From NCBI GenBank assembly GCA_020055645.1, contig CM034547.1:37179909-37243908 (forward strand): 64,000 nucleotides of DNA. Reading direction: 5' to 3'. The notes beneath the pieces are model-generated. The model ran no database searches and was not told the origin of the DNA. It was given only the letters and a program-made list of their open reading frames with translations. Below, piece after piece: positions 40,663 through 51,522 of this stretch (its first letter is position 1; every line of letters starts with the position of its first letter). The stretch comes from Tomocerus qinae. Taxonomy: Eukaryota > Arthropoda > Collembola > Entomobryomorpha > Tomoceridae. A program made the position numbers and the translations under genes.

Positions 40663-41814
40663 TCATTTCATCCGGTGATAGCACAGCATAGTCAGTCGGG
40701 CATCAATAATTTCCGAATGATGACCATTTATGTTTTGCCGGTCGACCCCAAAAAATGCTTGCTTAAATACGACATTCCAACTTTCTGTTTTTTCATATCA
40801 ACGTAAAAATCTTGAATGTCGATTAGTTGACTAGCTTCAACGGTGTTAGCATTCAAATCCAATGACTCAAATATTTTTGTATTTCAGTTGCAACGACCAC
40901 TTTTCCTTTTAGACACGACTTTATATAAGGCAATGTCTGTTAAAATTAATTTGTATTTAATTTCGTGGAAATTTCATGAGTGAGTAGTAGCATAAAATAA
41001 GTAATTGTAATCCCAGTAGATCATTAAATAAAAAAAGATAATCACAAACCTCCTCTAATGTTTTTCCATTAGCTACCATTTCCTTGGTTATCCCTGTTAG
41101 GTTAGTAAAATATTTGCATATTTTCGGATAATTTATAATTGCCCACAGTAAAAGTTTGCCTTTTTCATTGACCACGGCAATTGATGACGCTGCTTGCTTA
41201 TGACTTCCTGGAGTTCTAATTTCTCTACGTCAAAAGAAACCTCCTTAGCTTCAGCGATCAAATTACCTTCGTAAATAAACGGCACCTATTTCCAATTATA
41301 ATAGTGTAATTAAAATCTTGCCAACTCATTAAATATTTTTAAACATCCTCAATTAAACTGACTTACGGTAGGGAAATGAGGTAAGCCACAATTTAAAATT
41401 TTGGGGCCAGGAACTGGTGCTGCACCGAGGTCAATCGGGTTGGAGGGCCTACTCACAGACGTCTCCTGACCCTCATTAGGAGGCATAGCAGCTTTTGGCT
41501 TCTTGTTAATCTCCACGATAAGATTTTTAGCAGAGTTCATTTGGATGCGGCTGCACGGACTACGCTTGACAATTTCAGAAGTCAGGCAGTGGTAAGCATC
41601 TGGTGTCAAATGTTTTGACATTTCCAAAATGTCTTCCTGTTAATTTAAAAAATAAGTATACTATTCTTACTGAATTAACTTTAAGTGATGATTGATGCCT
41701 AAAAGTAATAAATGACTCGGAGAGAAATGAAGTACTTACCACCTCTTTTGGAATATAATATATTGCCTTTTTTGTGGAGGCAAAGATGCACATGTTTTGT
41801 GACTCATTGTTGTA
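40663..41814 (-). pseudogene. Decayed DEDDh 3'-5' exonuclease gene inside the composite transposon
   Basis: Four exons can be joined on the minus strand: 41,814-41,740, 41,636-41,367, 41,285-41,050 and 40,936-40,663, with good donors and acceptors. Exons 1 and 2 are unrecognised (about 115 residues, Pro-rich at the end). Exon 3 begins VPFIYEGNLIAEAKEV and has ExoI SFDVEKLEL (the D-x-E motif), then SSIAVVNEKGKLLLWAI and TNLTGITKEMVANGKTLEEV, typical of DEDDh nucleases. Exon 4 has FESLDLN (ExoII region, with the key Asp lost beside a frameshift) and GHHSEIIDARLTML (ExoIII His..Asp). One-base frameshifts occur in exon 3 and twice in exon 4. Upstream exons and an acidic C-terminal tail to about 40,400 are possible. 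Confidence 0.65.
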
Positions 41815-42104
41815 CTGCAAATTAAATGGTATATTAGGTACAGTATCGCAATATTTTTAAGATATAAAAAACGTTATCTGATACAAGTCTTTAGTACGGT
41901 AGTAATGTACTTACCCAGATATTTATGATTCAGGTCAGATTATCACCAAACAAAATTGAAGTGAGGACAGTTTTTGGCTTGTTTGAAAAGTAAACTAATA
42001 ATAAGCAATACCCTCATTGCGTTTGTTTACGATATTGAGCTAATAATATTGTATCGCAATTTATGCACACCTCGCAAAGTGTCACAGTATTTATCCTTCT
42101 TGCT

Positions 42105-42128
42105 CTGAAAGTTACCACCCCTCCTTAA
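42105..42128 (-). repeat. Right 24-bp TIR of composite element
   Basis: Inverted partner of 37,822-37,845; it ends CCACCCCTCCTTAA on the plus strand. Confidence 0.75.
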
Positions 42129-42926
42129 CGATTCTAATAGAGGGATTTTTCATTGTCTGTGATTAAAGAGCTGATATTCTCGGAGGAGATGGAAATTGGG
42201 CAAAAAATTAAGAGTAAAGTTAGTGAGTTGATCAAGATATAGGTCACCTGTAATTGTCACTACCCAATTTTTTATGTCAATATTTTCATTCTAAAAAATT
42301 ACATGAAAAAAATCGAAATGAATTCTTTATGGTAGTCCGAAGTAGTAGTGGTAGTCGACATCTCCCATGAACGCAAAACCGATCATAAATTGTGGTGAAA
42401 GTACCAGTGAAATTTAAGTGAAATTTGTCTGTAGAGTTAGAATAAGAAAAGAGAAAGTGACAGGTTTCTATCTAGAAAATTGCTTATTGATACATGATTT
42501 TTAGCACCCTTTTGAGTTTATGCAACAAAAATAAAGGACATTACAAAACCGAAAATTATGGTAAGTATGCGAATAATTATTCAATAGTTTTGCTTAGTGA
42601 AAATTTTTATATTTATTTTTACGACTTAGTTATTTGACTAAACAATAATATTATTAGAATTACGTGCACATCCATTCAATACCCGTCAATGGCACTAAAT
42701 GGCTATCGGAGTTAACTAATGTGAACTTAAATAAATCGGTTACATTAAATATATTTTATTTTTGTAATAATTATGTGGTAATTCCTAATTACCAATAATT
42801 TTAATCTAATCATGATAAGTCATGACATTACAATACAACACCACAAGAACTATTATAACAACATTAATACACCAAATTAACAATTTTTTGTAAATCATTA
42901 TCATCACAACTTACAGTGTATTTATA
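42129..42926. other. 3' flank of the KIAA0825-like gene, no gene supported
   Basis: AT-rich. An AATAAA-type signal on the minus strand lies at about 42,754-42,760 and could end the transcript of the gene stopping at 42,927. On the plus strand an ATG|gtaagt occurs at about 42,557 but leads to no recognisable exon. Confidence 0.4.
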
Positions 42927-45900
42927 CTATGCCGTGATTAAAGCTTTAATTTCATTTACCATTTTGTTCAGATGGAATACCTTATCGAGAGATGGATCAC
43001 GACTACCAGAGCTACTAACATTATTGTCATCAGTTAAGGTTTGCTGAAACTCCCACCGACGTTCCAAAAGTCTCGAGATGATTGGCTTTTGTAATCCCAT
43101 TCGACACTGACGCACAGTTTGAACCCAATCCAAGTTTCGGCTATTCCATATAATCTGGTTACAATAACAAGAAAAATAATAATATTTTAAATTCATTTAA
43201 TTCAAATCAATTCCAAGAATTAAGCGAATCCACAATAAACGTAAGTGCCTCACACTCTTATCTTATCTAATATTCACAACTGCTGTCATTTGGCTCATTT
43301 ATATACATTTATGTAATATGAATGTCATACATATTGCATGATACCATACCTCGTCGAATGTTCTGTATTTATTGACAAAATGAAAGTCATGAATAACCAT
43401 CACAGTTTTTAAGCTAGTCCGAATTCTGGGAACGATTTTCAAAATGTTCATGCTTATTTTGGTGGCTTGGTACATTGACATTGCAGCTCCAGACGATGAT
43501 GTACAGGATTTTGATGTTTCGTTTGCGTTACCACGAGAAGTTTCAGAGTGTTTATTTTTGGTAGGAGGAGTGTCAGAATTTACCTCCCCAACTATCATTG
43601 TTTCCAACATGTCGCCGTGAGTCATTATAAACCAATAAACGATTCTAAGGGACAGTTGACCTTCAACTTCTTCAAGAAGAAAATCTGCTTTAATACTAGC
43701 TATATCCAGCTCAAGAGAAAAATCCGTTGGTATTTTATCGGACCGTTCTTTCATTGCTGTTTGAACTTGAGTTTGCTTCATCCTGTAAATTATTAGTAAA
43801 CCAAAGGACTCAAATGAGTGAATATTTTAGCCAGTGTAGCTTTAGTTATCAAGCAAAACTAGTCCAAATTACTACTAATATATTGGGAAAGCCAAAATAA
43901 ATGAAGTAATAATAAGAACCGAAAAATTAAAATCTCTTACATAGACTCAATTTGAGTAACCAAACGATGAATAGCTTGATCAAAAATAAAATCATCGAGA
44001 TGACAAAGCCGCTCGGCAGTAGCAAGAAGAAAAGGCTCCAGAACAGCTGCCGGGGAAAGCGATTTTTCAGTACCTTCTTCAGTTTTCCCAGAGAAGACTT
44101 CATTGCCAATTATTGAGGTGATCACTCCAGATCCAGAATTGAGTAGCATATACAAAGTTGTGACGAGAAAATGGACTGGTACATTATTCCGAACAGGAAT
44201 ATACTCAGGTGGTATTAAATCATCCATATCTTCACACACCATAAAAAATCCCCGAGGAATAATAGACAATATTTCGGTCAGCGTATTTAGCAGCTCGATA
44301 ACCCATTGTGTACTAGAGTCATCTTTTACTGTTTTAGTCTTTCCTTTCCCTTTAGTTTTGGTCACGGAAGTACTAGTTGACATTGATGGATCAGAAGTTT
44401 TTGCTGAGCTTGTTTCTGTCGCAAGATACGATTCTGCAAGACTCACACAAAGTGATTGCACACAAGTTTTCAATATCGGCATCAGAATATCTATTAAGCT
44501 TTGAAACCACACTGGGCGACTTTTGCTGTTCCAAATTTGAGTTTTATCCATAACAGTCCAATCTTTTATTGCTGGAAGGATGGGTCTGTACACTTTAACC
44601 ATGTAATCCCGTGGCATTGCATGAGCGACAATGTACAAGGTTGAAGCCGCTGCTAAGTGATTGGGCATCGACTTTGGGAGAGAATGACAACCAGAGTCCA
44701 TACATGAGGCATTTCCACAACGTTTGAATGCTTTACCTTCTAGGAGAAAATCAGTTGATGGTGCAACAACCGTTGGGAATAACGACAGAATGTATCCAGC
44801 AATTTTGCAATCATTCATCGTGAGAACCTTCAAAGACAAAAAACACAAACTATTCAATAATATTTTTATACATGTATTGAAAAGAAGGAAGTATAATTTC
44901 TTTGTTTTTGCAACAATACAACAATGATACAACGTCATTTTCATTAATTTTAAGATACACAACTTTCTCTTTCCATATGCCAACTCCATCTAAAACTTTC
45001 ACCAGTACAAAAAATGTGCATTTAAAATTTTCAGTTGAATTATTTTCATCATAGTTTTATTGAGCTCTCAATTTGCTTATTATTATAATGCGGTATGCAA
45101 GCAAAAAGGAATGGAAAATATTTTGAACTGTTGAAAATATATTTAGCATGGAGAAAGAGAAAGCACACTAGTATTTTCTTATTGTGTGATACATATACAT
45201 AGGAAATTCAAAGGATTCTTGATTTTTGTAAATGGCAAATTAACTCACTTTGTACACTAAAGACCAGTTTGGAGATGGCTGTGCAATCAACAGTTTCAAA
45301 TAGAATAACAGCTCCCAGTCGCAGTAAAATAATCCAATCGGATAAAATTTAGGACAAAGAAGAGATAACATGGACATCCAAGTGGGCTCAGTCAAACGAA
45401 CCTTGTCTTTTTTTCTCGATTCTAACAAGCAACATGATGAAATTCCCCGTCTAAATGTCTAGGACGAATCAAATAATTATATTTCAGTCTCACTCCGCGT
45501 CACGTATTATTACCTCTGTTATACTACGTTGAGTTTCGAGCTCGCATAATTGTAATTCTCTCCTACAGTTATCAGTCGCGACAGGGTATCGGTTTTATTC
45601 AATTATTCCTCATAAAATATTTTACATTCACCGTCTTTAAGTGCTATCAGTTTGGTAACTTGGCTGCATTACCTTGTAAATAATCTCCATTGGACAACCA
45701 ACAATTATCAAAGATGCAGCCAAACAGTGGCACTTCATATGTATGGAGAATATTGTTTTCGAAGAAGCGGGATCAGCCTGTCCGCAAACTGATATCAAAT
45801 CGCTGGAAAGGTAGAACAACAGCTCTTCAATCGTTGCCAGAATATTTATGATATCGCAAACAAATTGAGAATTCGTAGCATCAGTTGGTTGTATCTAATC

Positions 45901-47281
45901 GAATTGAAAAAGCACACAAATTAAAAAAATTTTGAACGTTTCGGGACATTTTGTGATCGAGGTATACCAAACTGTAGAAGGTACATAGTATAAAGTATGC
46001 ATGAGTTTACTTTGTGGTTATAGAACGGAAAAAATAATAAGAAATCATGAAAATTTAAAGTTTAAAACCATACTTTAGAGTATCTTGCTGTCAAGATTCC
46101 CAACGAATCATTTACGATGATAGACAATATTCTTTGTGATAATAACGGAGGCATTATCTTCCACATATCTCTTTGCATTGCTAAAAGTACAATACATTAA
46201 AAAGATGATAATATACAATAACATACCATAGGTTTATTAAATTGGACAATTTGGAATTCACAAAATTTCTACCACGTAAAAAGTAGGACCACATTTGAAC
46301 AGTAGGGGACCCACGTTCTCCTTCGTAATAGGGATGATATGATGACCAATTTTGAGAGCTTTCATCGTGTAGAATGTAGGTCAATAGTAAATTAGACTGA
46401 CACTGTAACATTTGCTCTGAAATGACTTCTACTAATTCACACAAAAGTTTGTATTCTCCTTTCAATTTTGATCTGATTGAAAGAGCACACAAGCCGAAAA
46501 ATTATATAGTACTATTAAGTTAAGCTTAACTTAAGCTTAACCTAGGTGTTAATACAGTAATTTTTTGTAGACGAGGTAAGGGATACTTTTATTTAAAATA
46601 GGTTCGCTTCCTAAGGCGATCTAATAAAAATTAAGTACCACAAATATTGAGCTAAAATGTTTAAGCTGACAAAATCTTACTTGGAATCGGAATCAAAAAT
46701 TTCTTGAAAAACCCAGATGTAATTTCGAATCACAACTACATTGCTTATAATCACGTAAAGGTTTTCGAGGCGACCAGATTGAACGCATTCTTCAGTACAA
46801 TCCACAATGTGTGTTCGTATTTTAGGACCACAACCAACAACGGCATTGACAAATTGTTTTATAGTTAGTTCATCTCCACGGAAAGGCATCTTAATCAAGC
46901 GCTCATTTTTTGTTGTTGGTTTTGAAAACACCCCAAAGCCAAATCTTTTTGGTATCTTGGAAGATGTCTCTTTAGTAAATACATCTATGTAAATGTCCCA
47001 AGCAGTGGTTATATCACAGAAATCGTGAGATATCATCATAGGATAGTCAAGAATTCCACCGCATAAGTGATTGCAGAACTGAATTGTAATAGTTAAACCA
47101 TTTAATTATACATACTTTTTACAAAACCAAACATAAAGTATTACAGTATCGTTCTTCATACCTCATCCATTTCCAGTTCATTTTGTTTCAAACGATCCCT
47201 TTCTTGGCCTAAATTCTTGTCTACAAAATCTATGACATTCTTTTCAGCTAACAAAAGATTACTAATCTTAGATCCTAACAT
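42927..47281 (-). CDS. Nine-exon gene for a large helical protein, KIAA0825-like
   Basis: Exons 47,281-47,162, 47,078-46,681, 46,472-46,273, 46,180-46,074, 45,894-45,673, 45,458-45,249, 44,827-43,941, 43,782-43,350 and 43,154-42,927 join with matching phases into one uninterrupted frame of 934 residues. All introns are GT-AG and 83 to about 420 bp. The protein is mostly alpha-helical with no signal peptide. The most diagnostic block is at residues 214-235: NW..(Y)HP(Y)YEGERGSPTVQMW, then AMQRDMWKIMPPLL and ILTARYSK. I associate this with the KIAA0825 family, whose cellular role is poorly known; human mutations are linked to polydactyly. A Ser/Thr/Lys-rich linker spans about 559-589. The vertebrate protein is longer, so N-terminal exons might be missing. 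However, an in-frame stop lies upstream of the first ATG and frataxin ends 108 bp away. The frame is certain, the name less so. Confidence 0.8.
46515..46534. repeat. Perfect 20-bp palindrome in intron 2
   Basis: TTAAGTTAAGCTTAACTTAA is its own reverse complement, centred on AAGCTT, and is followed by a further AAGCTTAACC. It lies in the 208-bp second intron of the KIAA0825-like gene. It could form a hairpin or bind a dimeric factor, or be chance in AT-rich DNA. Confidence 0.8.
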
Positions 47282-47389
47282 TATGTACACTAATTTTATG
47301 GCTACTAGCTAGTTAGTTAATTTACCTACAATGATCTGTCTTATTGCATGTAAGGCATAATAAATATATATCTATACAACCTATTTCTT
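47282..47389 (-). other. 108-bp spacer between frataxin stop and the next ATG
   Basis: No canonical AATAAA is present on the minus strand between the two coding regions, only weaker variants (CATAAA, AATAAG). Several AG dinucleotides after pyrimidines lie just before the downstream ATG, with an in-frame TAG upstream. The 3' UTR of frataxin and the 5' UTR of the next gene must either overlap or be joined. Confidence 0.6.
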
Positions 47390-48567
47390 TTAACTTTGTC
47401 TTCCAAAACAGCAATTTTCCGCAAAATCAACTCCAGGTACACCAACTAGTTTTGGAATTTCTGAATTTAGAAGGTCATACATGGACTGCCCATTGTGTTT
47501 ATAGATCCAAGTTTTGCTAATAAAGTCGTATCGTTTGGGACCACTTGTAGGAGAAGAAAGCCAGATTTGCTTGTTTGGTGTTTGCTTATTAATGACATAA
47601 GTTCCATATTTTCCCAGCTTGATTGATAAAACTCCACTCTATTGTCATTTTCAAAATTTCAGAAATACAATAAAGCATAGCATCAACTTTTCTTATTCAA
47701 TTCAATACACCATTCACAATATTAAACATTGTTTCACAAGCATTCATTAAACATTTACCGAATAAGTAACATCTGAGTCTTCTAAATCAGATTTTTCTAT
47801 AATCTCGTCAAAATAGGTAGTCAACGATTCCAAAGTTTCCTCTGCTACTACTTCATATTCATTAGTGCTGCAATAATAACCATTAAATATTCAATTACTA
47901 AAGAAAAAGTAACTCTTCATAAAGTGCATCTGTCATGATTTCAAAGAAGAGTACACATGAATTCCACCATGACCATCACTGATATAGAACTTTCACAAGG
48001 GAAAGTGACTTTCACCATGGGTTGCTTTCATGCGTGAAAGTTTTATACAGAGTTTAGGCTTCAAAATAGAAACATTTACTTATTACAATAATTATTAATT
48101 ATGTTTAGCATGGACAATAAAAATATAAACAAATAGTGTTCATTTTCAAAGTAAACTCTTGCTCTTTTAAATTAAAATGACAGTAAGTACCTACCTAATA
48201 AACAGCACAAATTATTTGCTTACCTTATTAGTTCGTTAATAGATATAGTTGGCCCAAAGTTTGTGCTGCTAGCCCAACCTGTTTGATCGATATGTATTGA
48301 TCGATTCCCAATACATAACCACTTATTCAATGTTAATATTGCCGGGTATCTTACACCGTTTCCACTTTGAAGAACCGAAGCTGCACTTCTTCGGTTTTTA
48401 CTATTGTTTAAATGTCTAATCGAGTAACACTTTAGAAAATTGGTATTTTTAACGTTACATAAAATCGCTGGCATCGGTTTGGGGTACCTCCACACTTTTA
48501 GAGCAATAATTTGCTGCAAGTTTTCAAGTGAACAACATTTTAGTATGCATTCAAAGTAAGATAGCAT
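47390..48567 (-). CDS. FXN: Frataxin, mitochondrial
   Basis: Frataxin is a mitochondrial matrix protein that stimulates sulfur transfer in the NFS1-ISD11-ACP-ISCU iron-sulfur assembly complex. Exons 48,567-48,224, 47,867-47,759 and 47,638-47,390 join in phase to 233 residues (human 210). An in-frame TGA two codons before the ATG fixes the start. Residues 1 to about 110 are Cys/Lys/Arg/Asn-rich, poor in acidic residues and divergent, fitting a mitochondrial presequence. The mature domain begins near [20 protein letters not shown] (acidic helix 1). [20 protein letters not shown] and [19 protein letters not shown] follow: the conserved beta-sheet with its IWLSSP core and SGPKRYD. The last helix is [10 protein letters not shown]. 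Phe replaces the Trp usual after KRYD. A KIAA0825-like gene follows on the same strand. Confidence 0.95.
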
Positions 48568-50996
48568 TTTTCAACTCTCTTATATTGATATTTTCTATTG
48601 CTGATTGTACAGTAAGAAAAAAGTAATCAAAAAAAGCACAGAAGATTAATTCTGGAACTAGAATCTGACGAAGAGTCGTATTAACTAATTATCGGGCAGA
48701 CTGTTTCTTTTAGTTGTTTTAAATGAATAAAAGAGAGTTAAGATAATAGATAAACACTGACTGAGACTGAATTAGTGCTAAGGCATTTGAAAATTAGCGG
48801 ATAGTCTCTCATTCTTGAATTGCATTTTCCAGTTTACTGGAATTCTCACTTAGTACTACTACTACTACTTCAGTTCGTATTTCTTACACCTACGACCTAC
48901 ACCAAGACCGAATTAAGGGGATTTCTATAATCGTTTTTGAAGTGTACAGTGCACAGCGATAGGTTCTCTATACTCGGAAACAGCACGAAAAGCGCAATCA
49001 CATTCATAACATAATATATACATATACATCAAGTAATATATTCCACAATGTTTTTTACACATGCCATTTTGAAAAAATAAAATTTTTATGAGGTATGCCT
49101 CACAGCTTAATCCAAAGGTATCCTACATTTTTATACAGATAATAATGCATACGTGATACATACTTTGAGTGGTACGATTTTGTGCTGTGATAACTGACTA
49201 CTGCCTCACTTCCAAGAAATACAAGTACACTTGCGTTTAATACACGTGGACACATGACACATTAGAAAGAAAGTAGATCAATTTATTGTGCTAATCCCAT
49301 TATACAAAAAATACAATTATAATAAAAACTAATGAAAACCATTAAATTGATGCTGTACTATATTATATTATAAATGCGTCGCTGCTCTCATACTCATAGC
49401 TTTATAACAGAATAAAAATACATTTTACATTAGAGGGTGTTCAATGGAGAATAGTGTTCAAACATAATAATTATTATCCAGCGCAAATACAGATAGTGTA
49501 TACATAATGGCTTTCATTTAGCAATTAAGTGATCAGCGTAATACGTTTTACATTACTGCGGTAATCATAATGATATTGTACTTAACCAAAAATCTGAATT
49601 ATGGTCTGTTTTTTACCAATACAATAAAGATTTACTTTTGTAGCGCTTTACATGAACTCTATTGGTTGGATTAGTTTTTCAATCCAGGTATGCTGGTGAA
49701 AAGATTCATTCATTTTTATAGTTTGCTAATTTTTGTTATATTTAAACTTGTGTGTGTAGTGTGTGTGCTTTTGTCTCAATCAAATTAATTTATACTACAC
49801 CATGCATCCATGGATTTGCTTAGTAAAGATAATGGCATAGCGTAGTATACCGGTATATTACTGCTACTATACTGCTACGCTAGTATTAATATTCTGGTGC
49901 AAAATTGCATCCTACTACTGTTAGTCGTTACATTCAGTGTATAGGTTTAAGTTGTGTGGTTATAATTTAAAGGAAAACAAGAAATATCGTACCAAACAGG
50001 AAAAATATAAAGTATCTTTAAGTAAAATTATGTGGTTTATAGGAAGTTCTTATTTATTTTCTATCGCAATTTGTAATATCATTTAAGGGCAGTAATCAAA
50101 TTACTACCGCACCGACACAGTTCTTATGTGACGGACGGCACACACACTTATGTGTACACTGAAGAAATGAACCGCTGAAGAGCAGGGCTTATAACATGGT
50201 GATACACAAACGAAACAAATAATTGTATACATTTATGTAGTTATTTACAATAAATTGCGAATTTATTTCAAATCTAATAGAATTTAGATTTAGAGTCTAA
50301 TACAAGGAAAACCAAAAGAATTTTAACTAAGTCGAGAAACGGTCGTAGTATTCGAATTCGTATGCATGGACTATGGACTCATCTCATATCGTATCAACCT
50401 GGATACAACAGCAAATCAACCACTCAACCACTGCAAAATATTCGATTTGTGTATCTATTTTCCGGCTATTGCAAATAGTTAACTTGAATTCTCAGAATTT
50501 TTCACAGAACTCGGTCCTTCCGAGAAATGACTAAATCTCATTGACAAGCTGTAGTGCCAACTTGCCAAGGCATGGTCAATAGAGGCGAACTGAGGATATT
50601 GATACGAAATCAACGGTTCTTGGTGATTACGATGTGCTCGTGGATGCCCATAACTTTATGCTGTCCATATAGCTCGATAATGGATTGACCTGGTAACCAC
50701 AGAGTGTAACCGGCGGATGTGGGAGTTGTTTGGTTACATGGAATGGTCGGTTTCTTTAGGACGCTGGACAAACTCATAATGACAAGAGATCGCTTTCATA
50801 CTAATATTATTTATTATTTTGACTGTGAAAACATTTTCCGGTGCACTATCATTCATTCTAGAGTAGACGGACTAGACTCGGCATTAGGCACAAGACCTCA
50901 CTCCACAACACAAGCGATCCGCATCTAGCTACTCTTAATAAATTCCATTTCTTTTAACTAAAAAGCTAACCATTCGGTCTAACTAAATCTTCCCTA
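48568..50996. other. Intergenic region between frataxin and the crystallin gene
   Basis: This tract separates two divergently transcribed genes and should hold both promoters. A short (ACT)n run lies near 48,855-48,870. The stretch 50,500-50,760 is less AT-rich but frame-broken. No TATA box or RNA gene could be called with confidence. Confidence 0.45.
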
Positions 50997-51491
50997 ATGA
51001 GCATTATGTACCTTCATTTAGTCATCATTGCTACGATCTTTGTAAATTGTGGAGTACAAGTAGTACTAACATTCCCAGTCCCAGTGACAGATAACACCAC
51101 AACGACAGCCACTATTGTACTTTTTGAAGATATCAACTTTCGCGGTAAGAATGTTGTCAACCAGGCAACTTCGTTAGTTCGATAGTGATGACATTCATGA
51201 TCATGATACTACTAATTGAAATGGTCATATACATGAATTTTGATTTGCATAGGGATACAAGTGAGTTACGAACTGGGCCAATCTTGTGTAAATATTCAGG
51301 GCAGAGTCAATGATCGAACTTCATCTGTGGACACAAAGGGAGATTGTTTCTTGTTGTACGAGCATACGAATTGTCGAGGTCGTTTTCACAGAGCTAATCA
51401 AACGATAGAGGATCTCTCAGTTGTAGATTTCAACGATTCTGTATCTTCCCTAAGGCGCTGTAGTGAAAACGGTTCCAAAAACAGAATTTGA
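50997..51491 (+). CDS. Secreted single-domain beta/gamma-crystallin protein, Ca2+-binding type
   Basis: Exon 1 (50,997-51,144) and exon 2 (51,253-51,491) join across a 108-bp GT-AG intron (CGCG|gtaaga..tag|GG) to 128 residues; phase 1 joins to make the Gly of FRG. Residues 1 to about 22 are a hydrophobic signal peptide. Two Greek-key motifs follow: residues 39-74 (TIVLFEDINFRG, ending in NDRTSS at 69-74) and 81-118 (CFLLYEHTNCRG, ending in FNDSVSS, NDSVSS at 110-115). NDRTSS and NDSVSS both fit the (N/D)(N/D)xx(S/T)S calcium-site consensus of microbial and invertebrate beta/gamma-crystallins. Cys61, 81, 90 and 119 could form two disulfides. Possible N-glycosylation sites are at Asn33, 98 and 122. 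The role is unknown; a structural or defensive extracellular protein is a guess. If the intron is retained, the frame stops at 51,183-51,185. Confidence 0.85.
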
Positions 51492-51516
51492 GCTGATTGA
51501 GACCAATAGTTTCGGT

Positions 51517-51522
51517 AATAAA
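51517..51522 (+). terminator. Polyadenylation signal of the crystallin gene
   Basis: AATAAA lies 25 bp after the stop codon, and another AATAAA-type word follows at about 51,566. The nearest one would give a very short 3' UTR. Confidence 0.6.

Larger units (their letters stand above)
37822..42128. mobile_element. Composite 4.3-kb DNA transposon: Mutator-like transposase plus DEDDh exonuclease
   Basis: The ends carry a 24-bp inverted repeat, TTAAGGAGGGGTGG..ACTTTCAG, at 37,822-37,845 and 42,105-42,128, with two mismatches. Inside are a decayed Mutator-like transposase on the plus strand (39,122-40,032) and a decayed exonuclease gene on the minus strand (40,663-41,814), in convergent order. 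No target duplication was found in the flanks (Mutator elements usually make 9-11 bp), so the insertion is old or the boundaries are imperfect. That both genes belong to one element is inferred from the shared TIR pair. Confidence 0.65.

Noticed and set aside
37811-42139. Target-site duplication flanking the composite MULE element
   Set aside because: The 9-11 bases outside the two TIRs do not match.
44103-44504. 133-codon plus-strand open frame
   Set aside because: Antisense shadow of exon 7 of the KIAA0825-like gene.
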